Source: Amblyomma americanum (lineage: Eukaryota > Arthropoda > Arachnida > Ixodida > Ixodidae). From it: 64,000 nt of DNA. The stretch spans positions 141,024,343-141,088,342 of the forward strand of contig NC_135505.1 in NCBI RefSeq assembly GCF_052857255.1. The letters run 5' to 3'. The position numbers were made by a program, and so were the translations under genes. Below, piece after piece: positions 47,940-61,156 of this stretch. The notes beneath the pieces were generated by a model. The model did not search any database, was not told the origin of the DNA, and saw only the letters and a program-made list of their open reading frames with translations. Positions within the stretch are counted from its first letter, which is position 1. Each line of letters opens with the position of its first letter.

Positions 47940-50900
47940 AGTGTTATGAGCTACGCGGGGAAAAAGTCCCGCAACTGTGTTCCCTGCCGGAGCAAATATA
48001 GGAACACTATAGCGCGCCGTGCGTGCTGTCGTCCATCACATGTGCGCAGATAAATGGCTAGGGGAGGGGAGGTTTGAATGCGGCGATCGGACGAAGTTCA
48101 CGCCTCGGCACGCACCTGCAAAGAGGAAAACACTTGTGGCTAGCTAATGTTGCAGCAGCCTCCACAATACCAAACGCACCGCTCAGCATGATCGCTTTGT
48201 CAACGTACCAAGACGCTGGGCTGCATAACCAGTGCTATGAAGACTATTATTGCGGAATTAAAATCTCAGTACGCACCAACTCATCATTCGTGGCGGTAGC
48301 TTCGCGTTCGTCGCCGCTCGGATGTTCTTTGCATCCAGTTAATCCAGCCACCCCAACCACCAAAAGCATTGCACGCTTTGTGGCGGCCCGATGTGCAGGC
48401 CGGAGTGCTTTGCGAAAGCTTGGCTGACGGGATACACCGTAGCGTAAACGTAGCGACGTGCGATAGAGGCCTTCAACGTCCGGCCGCGGTAGTTTTCATT
48501 TCGGCAGCTGCTAGGCTGCACCACTCGCAGCCAGCAATCACGGAGTCCACGCTTGCGACCCTTTTCGGGCATTACGTCATAACGAGCCCCGAGCTTGTAA
48601 CAGAGCGGCGGGAAAAATCTTCGTCCAAACCTCTCAGCAAAAAATGCCGAACTATCGGATTTTACCGACATACACACAACATTGAGAGTTCTCCTCGATG
48701 TCCCTTCAAGCATGTAAGGCTTTTTAGGCACCGTTCGCGTCAGAGTGGACGGAGAACTATTTCAAGAGTGCGGCTAGCAACATGAGTAACCTTCTAGCCA
48801 CTGGCACGCCAAGTACTGCAGATCATTTCAGAGGTACACCAACTTAAGAGTATCCTTTTCAAGTGGTAGTAGGTGGTGTCCCGATAAACGTGCCACGAAT
48901 TCTCTTAAGCTTCCACATGTGCTGGCATGTCGTTTTTAATGTACTGACACACAACCTATGTTCCCTTCGCAATGATGCGCAAGATGTCAGTACAAATTTC
49001 CACGCAGAGTTTGCCTGCAGCCCGTAAGGAATTCATTAAAATTTCCTCGCAAGGCTCGACGGCATAAAGGCGGTTACATCATAGTTAACATGAAGCAAAT
49101 ACAGCGATATTACAGCTGGTTCTTAAGTATCCTGCACTGGCATTTGGGTCAAGTAGTCATAAATTGAACAGGCGATAATGCACAACTTCCAAGCCACTGT
49201 TTGGCTGTCCGAACTGAAACGTGAATTTTGAATCAAAATTTTTTTAGTGCACAGGCAGATTCCACATGGCAATCATGTACACCAATGTGCTATGCACCAT
49301 TCCAAAGAAAACATGCAAGTAAGTCTGCATCCAAACTCAACATGATTATTTTAATAACTTCGAATTTTTCAACATCTTCAGCGTGAACAGCGCAGCTCAA
49401 TGCAGGTGGGGTGCCGGGAGTGCTCGTCAGGATTTGTCCTACATGCGAAGTCGCTCACCATACTGGGCGAACGCTACAATAAACCCCGTTCGGGAAGGTC
49501 GCTCATCCCTGCGGCAGTCTGAAATGCTGGCTTGCCATTCCTTGCAGCCCTCCGAACGTGTCTAGCTTTCAAGACGTCATCCTGGCAAAAGGTAACCACC
49601 CCTTATTTTGTCACCAAAAATATTGCAGCAACATGTTGCACGCTTCAGAGAACGGAGCTGCAATACTACCGTCTATATTCTTATTTCATAAGTCCCAGCT
49701 CTTCACCTACAACAAAGCAGTTGCAAAGTAAAACCCGTGCCTGAAACCAACCCCATGCTTTCAGTAGTGATCCTCATACCAGCACCGTTATATTACCCTC
49801 TTGACAATCGAACGTCTGTACAGTGTTGTACACCAATTTGAGAACTGGCTACTCCATCTGATGCCCATAAATCTGGGAAAGCATTTGTACAAGGCTTACA
49901 CTAGCCTACGGGCTTAAAATACAGTCACCAATTTTTCATTGCTCTTTGTAAAGATGCGCAAGACATCGGTAAACAATCGCTGAGTGGCATTCGCCAATGC
50001 CCAGTCAATGACAAAAAGTTTATTCCAATTTAAAAGGCCAAAAGTGGCTATGATGGCAAGTTCAGACCAGGGAATATTCAGCCACGCAAGGTATGCACCA
50101 GAGACATAGCTGCTTCATTTGTTGTCATTCCGTCTCTTGCTGTAGGTTGCTGTATGAGCAGAATGAGGCAACTACAACACTGCAGTTTTATAAGCACCAC
50201 GAAATTGCATGGTTCCTAAAACCAAACCAAAGAGACTAAATTCAAACTTTTTTGCATGTAGGCGAACTTAACACAGCGATCTATGTTTACGAAGTCTTAT
50301 GCAACATTGCCAATATGCGCAACCATAGATTTCATGCCCACTGCTTTGAAGGTGGTCAAAAGTGCCTTTAATATGCAGTTTGTACAGGCATGGCCCATGC
50401 CATCCTGCTGCATAAGTTGGCCCACATATAGTGAACTAGAATACCGAAGCACCGAGGTTGTGTCTATGCCCAAGTGATGCACAGTTAGACCACTATTTCT
50501 GCTAACGGCTGTCACTTAACATGTGTTGTTCTCAAACTACCGCGGTATTCCAGTTCACTATGGCCCAAGCATAAATGACATGCGCACAGAGGATTTTTTT
50601 CGTCATTGTGCTTTTATCACGTATCTACAGTGTGAAAGTACTTTCCGTTCACAGAAAAAAAATCCATCAAACAAAATGTGAGAAATGTGCATTGTCGTTC
50701 AGAGAATCAAGGGGATGGAAATGGCACCCAGAAGAAAGGTAACCCGCACTGTCACGATGGCATTCAACATTTCGAGAGCCTCCGCTGAATTCACCGCACA
50801 CAACACGGCCTAGGGGTATTGCTGGCCCCAATGGCCTAGGCAAATTACGCAACTGCGAGATGAGAAACACTACCGCTACTGTTAGCAGAATGGAGCCATA

Positions 50901-52960
50901 TGTGAGGCTCCGATTCCCAGCCATATCCTCACACTCTCCATAGCTACCCGCTATCCACACGTATTCTCACAACACTGAATACTTTACACAAAAGCTTGCG
51001 ATGTTGATGGTATTTGCTCAATGCCGCTGCACTCTCAACTGCAGTTCCAACAAGCTCTGCATGAACACTGGGCAAAAATGTTGCCTCAGAAAAGCTGCTT
51101 CAGGAAGTTACGAAGGCTGCCCCTCTTTTGGCAAAATGTACAAGTTGGGCTTTGTCACACGCTACATTTTCCTAGCCAAATTTGACACTGACAGCGATGA
51201 CGGACTTCGGGGCAAAGACAAGAAAAATTGTCGGTGAAATGTGCATACAAGACTGCCATCGTAGCTTCAGAGAACCAAGTGGAAACTGAAGAACTAAATG
51301 GCATTTCCATCCCCTGGTGACAAAGAACTCTCACGCACACACCAAAAAGAGAGCGAGAGAGAAGGGAACAAAAATGAAGGTACACTCATGGTCATGTTTG
51401 GTGATGATGCAAAAATCGAGTGACACTGTTTATTGGCTGATCTGATGTGGTTTCTTTTCGTTTCCCACTGAGAGAGAGAGAAAAAAATACTTATAAACAC
51501 TGTGGTTGCATTGAAATTACAATCGCTATGTCGACCTCAAGAGGGGGAAAAATCCAGGAATTCTCCATGACTGCTGCATCAATGTGACAACACTGCCAGC
51601 AATGTACGGTAATGCTTTGCACACCTCACTATTGCAAGCGTGTCTGAACACAATAAAAAAGAAATAGCCACAACAGGCACACAGCACTCAATAAACACTG
51701 CATGCCTACCAGCCAGCTCAGCTCGGCAGAGACATCCAGCACCCTGAAAAACAACGCGCTGGTTGAGAATGCATCAACACCCGAAAGGGTCAAACAATGA
51801 CTGAATTTCAAACTCATCTTTATGCAGCAAGACTCCTTTTGTCATCAGAACAAAGCGCATGATAGGAGTCAATTTAACTTGTCAATGGTAAAGGAAAGAA
51901 CAGCACTTCAAAAGCTGCACTTTATATAAACAAACAAGAAGTGCCCGACTTCAAAAAGGTTCGCACAACTTCCGTTTAGCGATGATTCATGTGATGCATG
52001 TGGGTGACAGACAATGATGGCAAAAAAAAAAAAGAAAACACCTGACACAGCAAGCATGGTGTTCCTTACACTCGGGATGCAAAACTAGGAAATGACAGAA
52101 AAAAAAAAAAAAACTGCAACCACAGAAACAAAAAAATTTACAAGAGATTTCAGAGGATGCCAAAAAGAAAGCCACAATGCTGAAACTATCGTGGCACCAC
52201 TGTCATCAGGCAGAGGCAGACCAACAGGAGAGCTCATAGTGATACTGAAATCAATTAGCAAACAAAAAAAAAAAAAAGACCGGAAGAACTTCCAACAAAC
52301 ACCCCAGCAACCACTGCCTTCTTCTCCCCAACGCGCATGCATAATGTGATGCCCAATGTTTCTATGTCTTCCACAGCGCCCAGAAAAAAAAAAAAAAAAA
52401 CCTTCATGAACAGAGTGGCGAGAAGGGAACGGGTTTGTGTGTGAGACGGCGGTGATGATTTCTTGATGATAGAAACGACAAACAGAAGAAACGCAATACA
52501 ATATAAAAACAAAGACCGCGCAAAGAGAGGCAAGACCGGGAGAGAGGGACGAGGGGATGGTGAGGAAGGAGGTCAGGGGAAGAAAGGCCAGTCCCTCCAG
52601 ATGACAAGGGCGACGGCAACACTGCGGGAATCAACCGGGTGATGATGCCAGACACATGCGCGCTCATCCACACCGCAGCGACACAGGCGACGACGACGGA
52701 GTCTGGAGCAGCAGTACCAGCAGCACACGGGTGAAGCCAGCTGAAATGACAACGATGGCCAAGGAACCGGGCAACTGCTCACCGGCACACAACGATGGGG
52801 CAGCGGCCGTCAACGCTTGCAGCAGAAGGGACCGGGGGCTTCCTCCCTTTACCGAAGAAGGGAGTTCGGACGGAAGGGGGGAGGTGTGAGGAGAGGAAGA
52901 GGGGGAAGGCGCGCGCGCAGCAGCAGCAGCAACGCATTGTCGTCGGTCCCAGCCACCACT
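47940..52960. other. non-coding; right part probably prothymosin-like 3' UTR
   Basis: No recognisable exon. The minus-strand 3' UTR of the gene ending at 52961 must extend leftwards into this region; its end is not determined. A-runs at 52021-52032, 52099-52113, 52263-52276 and 52384-52400, and a (gca)n run at 52917-52932. Frames of 117-138 residues around 48074-48785 overlap on both strands and resemble nothing known. Confidence 0.4.
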
Positions 52961-53136
52961 TTACGCGTCATCCTCATCATCGTCCTCGGGATCGTCATCC
53001 CCCTCGGGGTCATCCCCTTCTTCGTCGTAGTCCTCCCCGTCGGGAACAGCATCGTCATCCTCATCATCGCCCGCCTCCTCGTCGCCGGCGCCCTCCTCAT
53101 ACTTCTCGTCCGACTCTCCATTCTCCTTCTTGTCAC
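52961..53136 (-). CDS. PTMA: prothymosin-like exon 4 and stop
   Basis: Acceptor (minus) ctgtgcag before 53136. The first two bases complete a codon begun by the 13-nt exon. It reads GDKKENGESDEKYEEGAGDE, then an acidic run to DEDDA and TAA at 52963-52961. Confidence 0.75.
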
Positions 53137-56100
53137 CTGCACAGGTTAAACCACACATCAACCAAGCTGATCAGAGGAGACTCCATGCCCCTCCTCCCCA
53201 CGGGCCTGAACGTTTCAGTGACCACTTCGCCCTACATAATTAGCTAGGGCCCACATGAAAAGGTGATGGCCACGTGACAACAGCCAACCAGTCTTTATTG
53301 TTAAGTCATACTGGCTACACTACACTTTAATGCAAATGTAAGCATTGTACAACTAGTGCAATTAGTATTAATGCATTAAAAAGGAGAAACAAGCAGCTGT
53401 GTAAAAGCAGTGGGTACCACACGCCTCCTGAATATAAAGATGACTGTCGAAAGTCAGGTGAATGCATCCTAGAACCACAGACTTACACAAGAGTAAGGAT
53501 ATTTCTCTCATTCCTCTAGAATGGTGCCTGCCGGCAATTCAAGGACAAAATGCACACTCAAGTACATTGCCTAGGGTTACTGTGTTCCATTACAATGCAG
53601 CAATGAAAGAAATGCTTGGTTAAAATTGAGGTAGTGTACTAATCATAACTAAACTGCCATTAAGCAGCTTCAGTGAGAACCGTAAAGTGCATGAGCTCAA
53701 ATGCCACCGACGGTTTGCAAGTGTTCCAGCCTCTAGGCAAATATACACAAACTGGCCAATTTGTGAGGTCCATTCAGCACATCAAACAGAAGCACCTTGA
53801 TGCCACCAGACATGCCTCTATCCCATTAGATCAGAAAGCCAATCAGGGCCACATATTGTAAATTTTTTCTATCATCATTTTATTTTATAACAGTTCCCCT
53901 TTTTAAATGAACGCCGAGGACGCCCAGCCAATGTTGGCTCTCGGTAAAAATCAACCCTGTGGCTCTTTCTAAACATTCTGGCATGTGTTTGGCAACAAAA
54001 TATGCATTTATTGTAGAATTTTTTTTTTTTTTCCTCGGAACTCAGTGACCCCATTAGACAGGGAATGGTGGCATAGCCTAGTCTTAAGGGCCTGCATGGC
54101 ATTGTTACCATGCGGGGGCCTAAACACATTTCAGGTGACTTGATATGTGACTACGCCAGAAATACCCTCGACTCACACCCCCATCTTATACCCTTTTTGA
54201 TTGTGATCAGTGACAAATATTAAAACATCAACTCACCTTTGTGGTCCGTCTTCATGCACCAGGCCCATTGCAGCAGTGTCAGCAAGAGGGAGGGAAGAAG
54301 TAAAGGAGAAAGAGAAAGGACGATATCACCCAAAAGTCACTCAATATCACTCGCAACAACATGACAATACCGTTCAAAGACGCCTGTTTTGAGTAGAAGA
54401 GAGACACCTGACAGGTGCGGCAACACAGCTATAGTAAAGTGTGGTTCAGAGATTGAAATTTTTTTTTCCCCCAGCCCAACACGCCCTGCACAAGGTGACA
54501 AAATACTGAGTCATTACTCATTACCAACCACTCGAGAAACTCGCTGATTGCCTGTGCATGCCTCTCAACCTTCGAAGAAGCAACAGATTTACAGAAGCTT
54601 TTTTTTTTTTTACGCATCTGTTAGGAACACACGCTCACAGTACTGAATGAGAGGACAAAAGTTTGGAGGTCGGTGCTCACCTTTTGGACCTTCTTCTTCA
54701 CGTCGTCATCGTCGGCGACCTGCAAAAGACCACAAAAATGAAAAAGAGAGATGACACAAGCATTGAAATGCAGTTAGCCCATGAGAAATTGTCATGTGAA
54801 CTGGACACCGGGACTGCAAAACTTGCATGATTACTGCATTGGGGATATATTAAATCAACCAGGGGGGTTTCCAAACTGGGTTCCAAATAACTCTGATATT
54901 CCCAAGAACGCTCTTTTTAGGTTCCCTGAGCACCTAAATCTACGCATGCCACAAACATCACCTTTGCTTTCCTCACTTTATTCCGGGCTAGGCACATGAA
55001 AGGGTAATAGCGGAATGTTTCACTAAACAGGCACTGTCATCATTAATTTAATTTCAGCACTGCCACATGCAGGGTTCCTCTGTGCCTTTTGAGACTCTGT
55101 GAGTGTTCCTAGAGGTTACAAATATTGATAACCGCAGAAGTTAATTATATTTAACATGACATAGGCACACTATTAATGCACTGTTCATGGAGAAGTCACG
55201 TGTTCCAGAGGTTGAACCAGCATTCACAGAAAGTGCCAAGCAAACACAGCCTAATGTTGCTGAATTACATTTTGGCCGAAATGCCCCTAAACAAACAAAC
55301 CACATGATCGGCTCACGACCATGGCTGGCACTGACAGGCAACATTCTCAACTGTGAAATCAACGGAAATTACCAACAGCGTATTTCACAAAGCCCTACTC
55401 AAGCTATCACATAACTGTAACAAGCAAAGCCAAGACAATAACTTTATTCGTAAATACTGCATTTCTCTGTTTCTTAAGGGGAGGGGGGCAAATGAAAGGG
55501 CCAAGTGGGTTAAAACTTTTGATTTTACAATTTACTTTTCCCCCTGTAATTTTTGGGTCATCATATGTCGCGTAGCTCAAGATTACAGCACAATATGCAG
55601 CAGAAATGTTGGGGAAAAAGACAGTACTTTTCTTTACGTGTGGCCATAGAAAACTGCGAGTGAATTACGATTCTGATGGTCTCAATGTATCGTGGAATCC
55701 GTGACATTCAGATGTTCAAGCATCGCCACCGTAGTGTCACTTTGCATCACTGTGAAGACGAAAGATCAGAGCTTGCGCTGTTCGCAAAGCCACATTTCTC
55801 TGACCAAAAGCAAATGAGAGAATGAATCTTCAGGTTGACTTTTTCTGCTTCCACCGATTCTGTAATTGCTATCACTCATCCCTTCGGTAATTTCTCACGA
55901 ATGACAGTAGAATGGATAAGCACAATTGCCTAGACGTCGAGGAGTGCAATAAAGTTCTCGATTTTCCTATGTATTCGTGTAATAGTACGCTAGAGATTAA
56001 CTTCCATTTCCGAGAGTATTAGGCAACAAATGGCTAAAGAAAGCCAATAGCTTTATTGCACAAAACAGTGCTTTGTGAACATTTGAACATGAAAAAATTG

Positions 56101-59100
56101 TGCACTTTTTCTTTAATTAGCAACACCCCAGGAACCACCTTACGAGTGGAAAACTAATCACTCGACAACTGTAACAGCTAGCTCAAACTACGATGCAACT
56201 CTGAAATCTGCACAAAACGTTATATATGAGCCAAATTTGCTTACATTTCTTGTATACATAACGAAGTTTTAATCCTAGCAGCACATCTGATTTTGCTTAT
56301 GGGGTTTAACATCCTAAAGCGACTCAGGCTATGGGATGCTGCACTGGAGGGCTCCGGATAACTGCGATCACCTGGGGTTCTTTAACATGCACTGACATCG
56401 CACAGTACACTGGCTACTAGCCATTTCGCCTCGATCGAAAATGCGACTGCCGCGGCTGGGATCAAACCCACGTCTTTCGGGGCAGCAGCTGGGTACCATA
56501 ACCACTGAGACGCGGCGGCGGCTACTTCTGAGTTGTATTAGTGTAGGTAAAATGAAAGTTAACATCTGCTCAGACACTGTGGCCAACATCAAATCTGAAT
56601 GGTTTCAGTTTTCCTTTTGCGTGGCAGCAGATGCCCCCACGCCTATCTGGCCCCCAAGGTAAGATGCTGGCACATCACTGAGGTACCCTACCTGCTGTGC
56701 TCTTTACGAAGCCAGGTATTACAAATCCTTCCCTCTCTTCGACGACAGGTGTTTCTGAAAATGCTGCATGAAGCATTGCCAGTAATTCCAAATTGAGCAA
56801 CAGTGGCCACCTGCTTCCACAAAAATTAAATTATTTCTTGGAACAAAACTGCTAGCACCATCTGTAGCTAGTAAGGCAAAACTGGAATACTACAGCGAGC
56901 GTTCCGACCTCCTTACCCAGAAGAATAGGCTTCCACGTTCTTCTGACCCCGTTTACTTCACTAACACAACCCATACTCTCAGAGAACTATTTGAATAAAT
57001 AAAGAGATTTAGAATAGTGCATGATCACTTACGTATGTTATACACAAGCATTTAGACGGAGGTTACAGTGGAAATCGCATAAGCACATTTAGTTTATCGT
57101 ATGCCAACCTGAACGCAAGGATAGCGCAGACCACAGTGGCGACATCTGGTGTTAAAATGTGAAAAAATTTTTGACATTTTCCGCATTTAGCCAAGGTTAT
57201 CCAAGTTGTATCGCTTAGATAGCCAGTTCCATGGCCAGTTAAGTCAAGCCAGGGCCCAATTTCTTTTAGGTAACTGAACCGAGCAAAGTTTTTGATAATG
57301 TCATGTTGAGTTCTTTCAGGCCCTACTCCCTACTGCCGAAACGACTACATTTGGCGTAAAAATCCAAATCAAGGCAATCAACAGTCGGCGGTGTTTTGTT
57401 GGGTTAAGAACTGTGGAATCGTTACACAGAATCAAAAATTGGGCACATTTATCCCTCATTCGTTATGCTCTTGGCGAGGGGAGGCAAAGCAAATATCACG
57501 TGTACCATTTAAAGGCAATGAATATGCCTAAAAACACAATATAATTGACGAATTCGCTCCGAAGCAGGTGACGTGGGTGCTGCCATCTTGACAATGCTAT
57601 TTTTCGTTTGCGTAAGCAAGAGCACGCACGCTAAATTCGAAAAACAGCGTACATGCATGAAAACCACGATTTGGGGTAGCGTTTGGCGCATGTGCTGTAC
57701 AAAGGACACTATCTTATAGCATTTGCTATGCCTTTGCGTATGTCTGTGGGCCTATATTAAATATCTCTAATGGCTCAAAACCACTTTGCGACGACCCACT
57801 CGTGATGTCACGCAGCTAAAAATCTTTCTGGAGGGAAAAAAAATTGCTTAACGTGATTTTCCTTTCCCATTAACCCAAATCAACTGACCAGAAAACACCA
57901 AACCTCTCTTCTTACACGAGAACAAGTTCGTGGGAAGCGGTGCAATTTAAGCCACCCACGCACTCCTCTCCACCGACAAGACCCTCCATTGTACGCAAAT
58001 TGCTGCCCCCGAAAGCGTACGAGCGAACCTCGAAGCAACACGTGCCCGCTCAAGCAATCGGACGCCAGGCAGGCGGGACACCCACGCGAGCCACAAAAGG
58101 CGCACTGCAGTAGGTCAACACGCGATCCCGCAGCATCTGGCGAAGACGTCCGCTAGGGCATTACGCAGCGCTGCCGACGCCAGCGATTGCGAACACACAC
58201 GAGTCTCGCCGATTTTTAGTTCACTGTAGCGAATTCACTCCAGATAAGAACTGGCATTCCTAAACGCTGCCAAACCTCGACAAACGTGGCCGTTCGCGAC
58301 AATTTTTAACGACTGCTTACCCCCCCGCCCTAGATCGCTGCCGTCGACAGCGGTCGCGGCGGTTTTCCGCAGCTTTAGCGCTTTCCCCACCGGCAGCGAC
58401 GCCGAACAAGGAGAAGCAACAGAGCGCAGTCATCCGACAAACAGCGCGCGCACGACGTAAGCCCGTTGTCCCGGCAACGGATGCGGGGCCCACCAATGGG
58501 GCGCGGAGGAGAGCCCCCAGCGGTGGCCAATCGGTGCGGGCGCGCACGTTTGAAGGTGAGCGTGAAGGACGGCGGCGCCGGCTGCGCGAGCGGCCGCCGC
58601 GCCGCCGGTTCCAAAGATGGCGGAACCGACATCGCGGCGCAGACGACGCTGGGAGAGAAGCGATAGATTGCCGCGCGCACGCACATACAACACACAGGAG
58701 GCTTCGCCACACGTTAGCGCCCCCTCTTCGCGACGCGCTAATTGATCACCGCCGCGTTGGCGACCTAGCGCAACAGGATGGCCGACCGGCGGGCCGATGA
58801 CGAACATGTCGCCCGGCGTGCGAGGGAAGGAAGGGGATGCTGCCGCGCGCTCGCTTTCCACGAGTGGCGCCTGACGCATAGCGGCGGCGGCAAGACTAAA
58901 ATTAGCGGTGAAAGGCCACCCGGCGTCGTCGCTGGGACCGAGGCCTGCCTCCCTTCCCATTCTTTATTCGCCGGCACTTCGCGCGCGCGCAGCGCGATCA
59001 ACCGTTGTCGGCGACCCAGAAAGGAAGCCGCCGCGCTCCAAACGGTTTCTCCAGAGGGTTCGACAACCACAACCCACTATCGATCTTTTTTGCTGCTTCT

Positions 59101-61156
59101 CCGCTGACCCCCCCGGACGGTGGAGGAGGAAGCGATTGGGGAAAGGAGGCCACGGCGGCAACCGAATCGAATATCGCCCCCGCCGACGATACACTTCCCT
59201 CTTCGAAAGGATGGCGGCGACGGTTGATCTTTCCCCCACGCCACACACACACACACCCAGCTTTCATCACGCAGCCGCTTGCTCCTCGCATCATTAAAAA
59301 AAAAGAAAACCGCCCGGTCTAGTTTTCGACCGTTCTCCCAGGGACCGGCGAGCGGGCATTTCAAACATTCTTCTGCTATTTCTGCGTCCGTGGAGGTAGC
59401 AACATCAGCAGCTTCTTAATTCGCAACCGGTCGCCCCCTTTTTTTTTTTTGGTTTTTCTCAGCACCGCAAACTATCCAGCGCGACGCTAGGCCAGCCAGC
59501 CAGTTTTCTGCGCCTCCTATTCGCAACGGCCTCGCCACACGCGCTAGATTAGATACAAAAACCGGGGTCGACAAAGCTCCGGAGCGCGCGCACCGTGCCC
59601 ATAGATTAGGTACAACGGTCGCAAGGAAACTGCGCGGCTAACTGACGCGCACCGTTGAGAAGGAAGGCAGGGGAGGGGGGGTGCTGTTAAAGGCAAAAAA
59701 ATGCGGCGAAAGCAAAAATAGAAGAAGCTCTACCGGCGGACACTGCTGGAACGCTATCTCGCTCTGTACACCGCCGGTGCAGGTCGCGATAACGAGGGAA
59801 CAAGACGGGCGGGAAAATTCACTGGTTGGCGGCAGAAGCAGAGTTCGTTGGTGGGCAAAGAACTCGCCGCGCGTCGGGTGGTGAGGGGGGATCGACTAAA
59901 CAAAAGCTACGGCCGTGCGCGCAGGCCACAGCGGAGCCAGAAGAGCAAATAAACAAAAGAAAACACAGGTAAAAAAACCCGGCGCATCATCGTCGTCTTG
60001 CGCGGGGGGCAAATGGTCGCTACTGGGCGCGCGCTTATAAATAACCCCGACGACGACACACGCCCGCACACACGGAAAAATACTCCAGAACCGCGCGACT
60101 GACCCGGAACCTATCGCACTTCTCAACTAGCGACAGAAGGCGCGCTAAGCGTGGGGGGGAGGGCAGAAATCAGACGGAGACTTCGAAGATGGTAAACGAT
60201 GACGAGCCTGGATTTCGATCGCCGAATAGGAACGCCGGGGTAGTAGCGCGGCGTCTACCCAAGGCTTCGCGGTGGAAAAAGCGGCCAAACCGCGAAGGGA
60301 AGAGGCTGCTGCTGCCAGCGAGCGGCGCGAATTAAACACACACAAAAGCGCGCCGCATCGCCGGCTTCTATGCTTTGGCGGCGAGGAGCTGTCTCTGAAA
60401 CGTGACAAGACGCGCTGGGCGAACATAACGGTGCGCAAGAAAAGAGCGAAAAAACGCCCCAGACTCAGCCCTCAGCCACGCAGCGCCGTAAACAAGACAG
60501 AAGCGGAAGCCCGAGACCTTAGAAAAGGAAGGGGGGGGGGGGGGGGGGCGAGTTGGTCGCCGGCCGCAGCGAAGTAAGCCGCCGAGCCATCGGCAGCGCG
60601 CTACGGAGGCGCTGAGCGAAACCAGAACTCGATGAGAACAAACTCGTCGCAGATTTAAGCAACACGGCTTCCCTCGAAACGGAAAAAATCAACAGCTGCA
60701 GCCGGCGTTAGGCTTAGCGCCGGTCTCCCCCCCCCCCCTCATAATGACTGATGTTAATTCAAGCGGGGGGGCCCGGCGAGAGACCGGCGCGGGCCGCGAA
60801 CAGGAGCCCGCGCACGGCTCGCGCATAATCGGCTCTTTCGCTAGCGCTAACGGACGCCGTCGAACGTTAAGCACCGCCGACGCGTCGGATTTCGGCCGTC
60901 GTCGTCAACGCTCGTTAGAAAGAAATCGCTAAGAACGTCGCGACTAGCGCCGGCGTGCTCTAGCGCCGCGCGGCTTGCACAACGGACATAGCAGCGCGAG
61001 CGCCGGTGTCGAGGCCGGCTCGCCACTCACCTCGGCCGAAGTCCGTTTTTGCGGGGATTTCTCCGTCTTCGCATCCCCGGCACCCTTCTCCTTGGCCGAG
61101 ATGACTTCGTCGGCCTGCTGCGTGGCGACATCGGCTTGCTTGTCTGCTGAACTCAT
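52961..61156 (-). CDS. PTMA: prothymosin-alpha-like acidic nuclear protein
   Basis: Four coding exons joined in frame: 61156-61031 (residues 1-42, MSSADKQADVATQQADEVIS...), 54719-54681 (VADDDDVKKKVQK), 54249-54237 (13 nt) and 53136-52961. Total 117 residues, close to the 110 or so of vertebrate prothymosin alpha. The N-terminus is short and Lys/Ala/Glu-rich and starts MSS.AD like the MSDAAVD start. The last 58 residues are almost all Asp/Glu/Gly (EEGAGDEEAGDDEDDD ... DEDDA). Prothymosin is a disordered nuclear chaperone of histones. The vertebrate C-terminal basic signal is absent; KKKVQK at about 50-55 could replace it. The first-intron start is CpG-rich. The 5' end faces RPL36A. An acidic protein of another family is possible, but the size, start and composition fit prothymosin best. 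Confidence 0.7.
54237..54249 (-). CDS. PTMA: prothymosin-like exon 3, 13-nt microexon
   Basis: Minus strand: a long pyrimidine tract, then atgaag, then acggaccacaaag, then gtgagttg. The 13 nt turn the phase-0 end of exon 2 into the phase-1 end needed by exon 4 and encode TDHK plus the first base of G. Without it exon 4 would be read in the wrong frame. Confidence 0.65.
54681..54719 (-). CDS. PTMA: prothymosin-like exon 2
   Basis: 39 nt with acceptor cttttgcag and donor gtgagc. It encodes VADDDDVKKKVQK in phase 0. Confidence 0.75.
54720..61030 (-). other. prothymosin-like intron 1
   Basis: The left part (54720-57900) is AT-rich and holds one SINE. The right part (about 58000-61030) is strongly GC/CpG-rich with aaagatggcgg at 58614 and aggatggcggc at 59211, a G-run at 60532-60548 and (ca)n at about 59240. 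It reads as a CpG-island-like block downstream of the prothymosin-like start. No exon could be supported, although many long open frames exist because of the composition. Confidence 0.55.
56298..56522 (-). mobile_element. tRNA-derived SINE, full length
   Basis: In reverse it runs from gccgccgcgtctcagtggtt with box B gggtttgatccc, through ttctttaacatgcactgaca, to gtttaaccccataa. Same family as the split SINE at 45711-46557. It lies in the prothymosin-like intron 1 in the gene's own direction. Confidence 0.75.
61031..61156 (-). CDS. PTMA: prothymosin-like exon 1 with start codon
   Basis: ATG at 61156-61154, context catttacg before the ATG. 42 codons end at SAE with donor gtgagt. A stop-free frame in phase with exons 2-4. 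Confidence 0.8.

Noticed and set aside
48074..48785. 117-138 residue frames on both strands
   Set aside because: Overlapping frames on opposite strands in GC-rich DNA without any recognisable domain.
52795..53247. 150-residue His/Pro/Arg-rich frame on the plus strand
   Set aside because: It is the antisense shadow of the acidic prothymosin-like exon.
58317..59364. several 95-176 residue frames in the CpG-rich block
   Set aside because: They overlap on both strands with low-complexity Arg/Ala/Pro content, as expected in GC-rich non-coding DNA.
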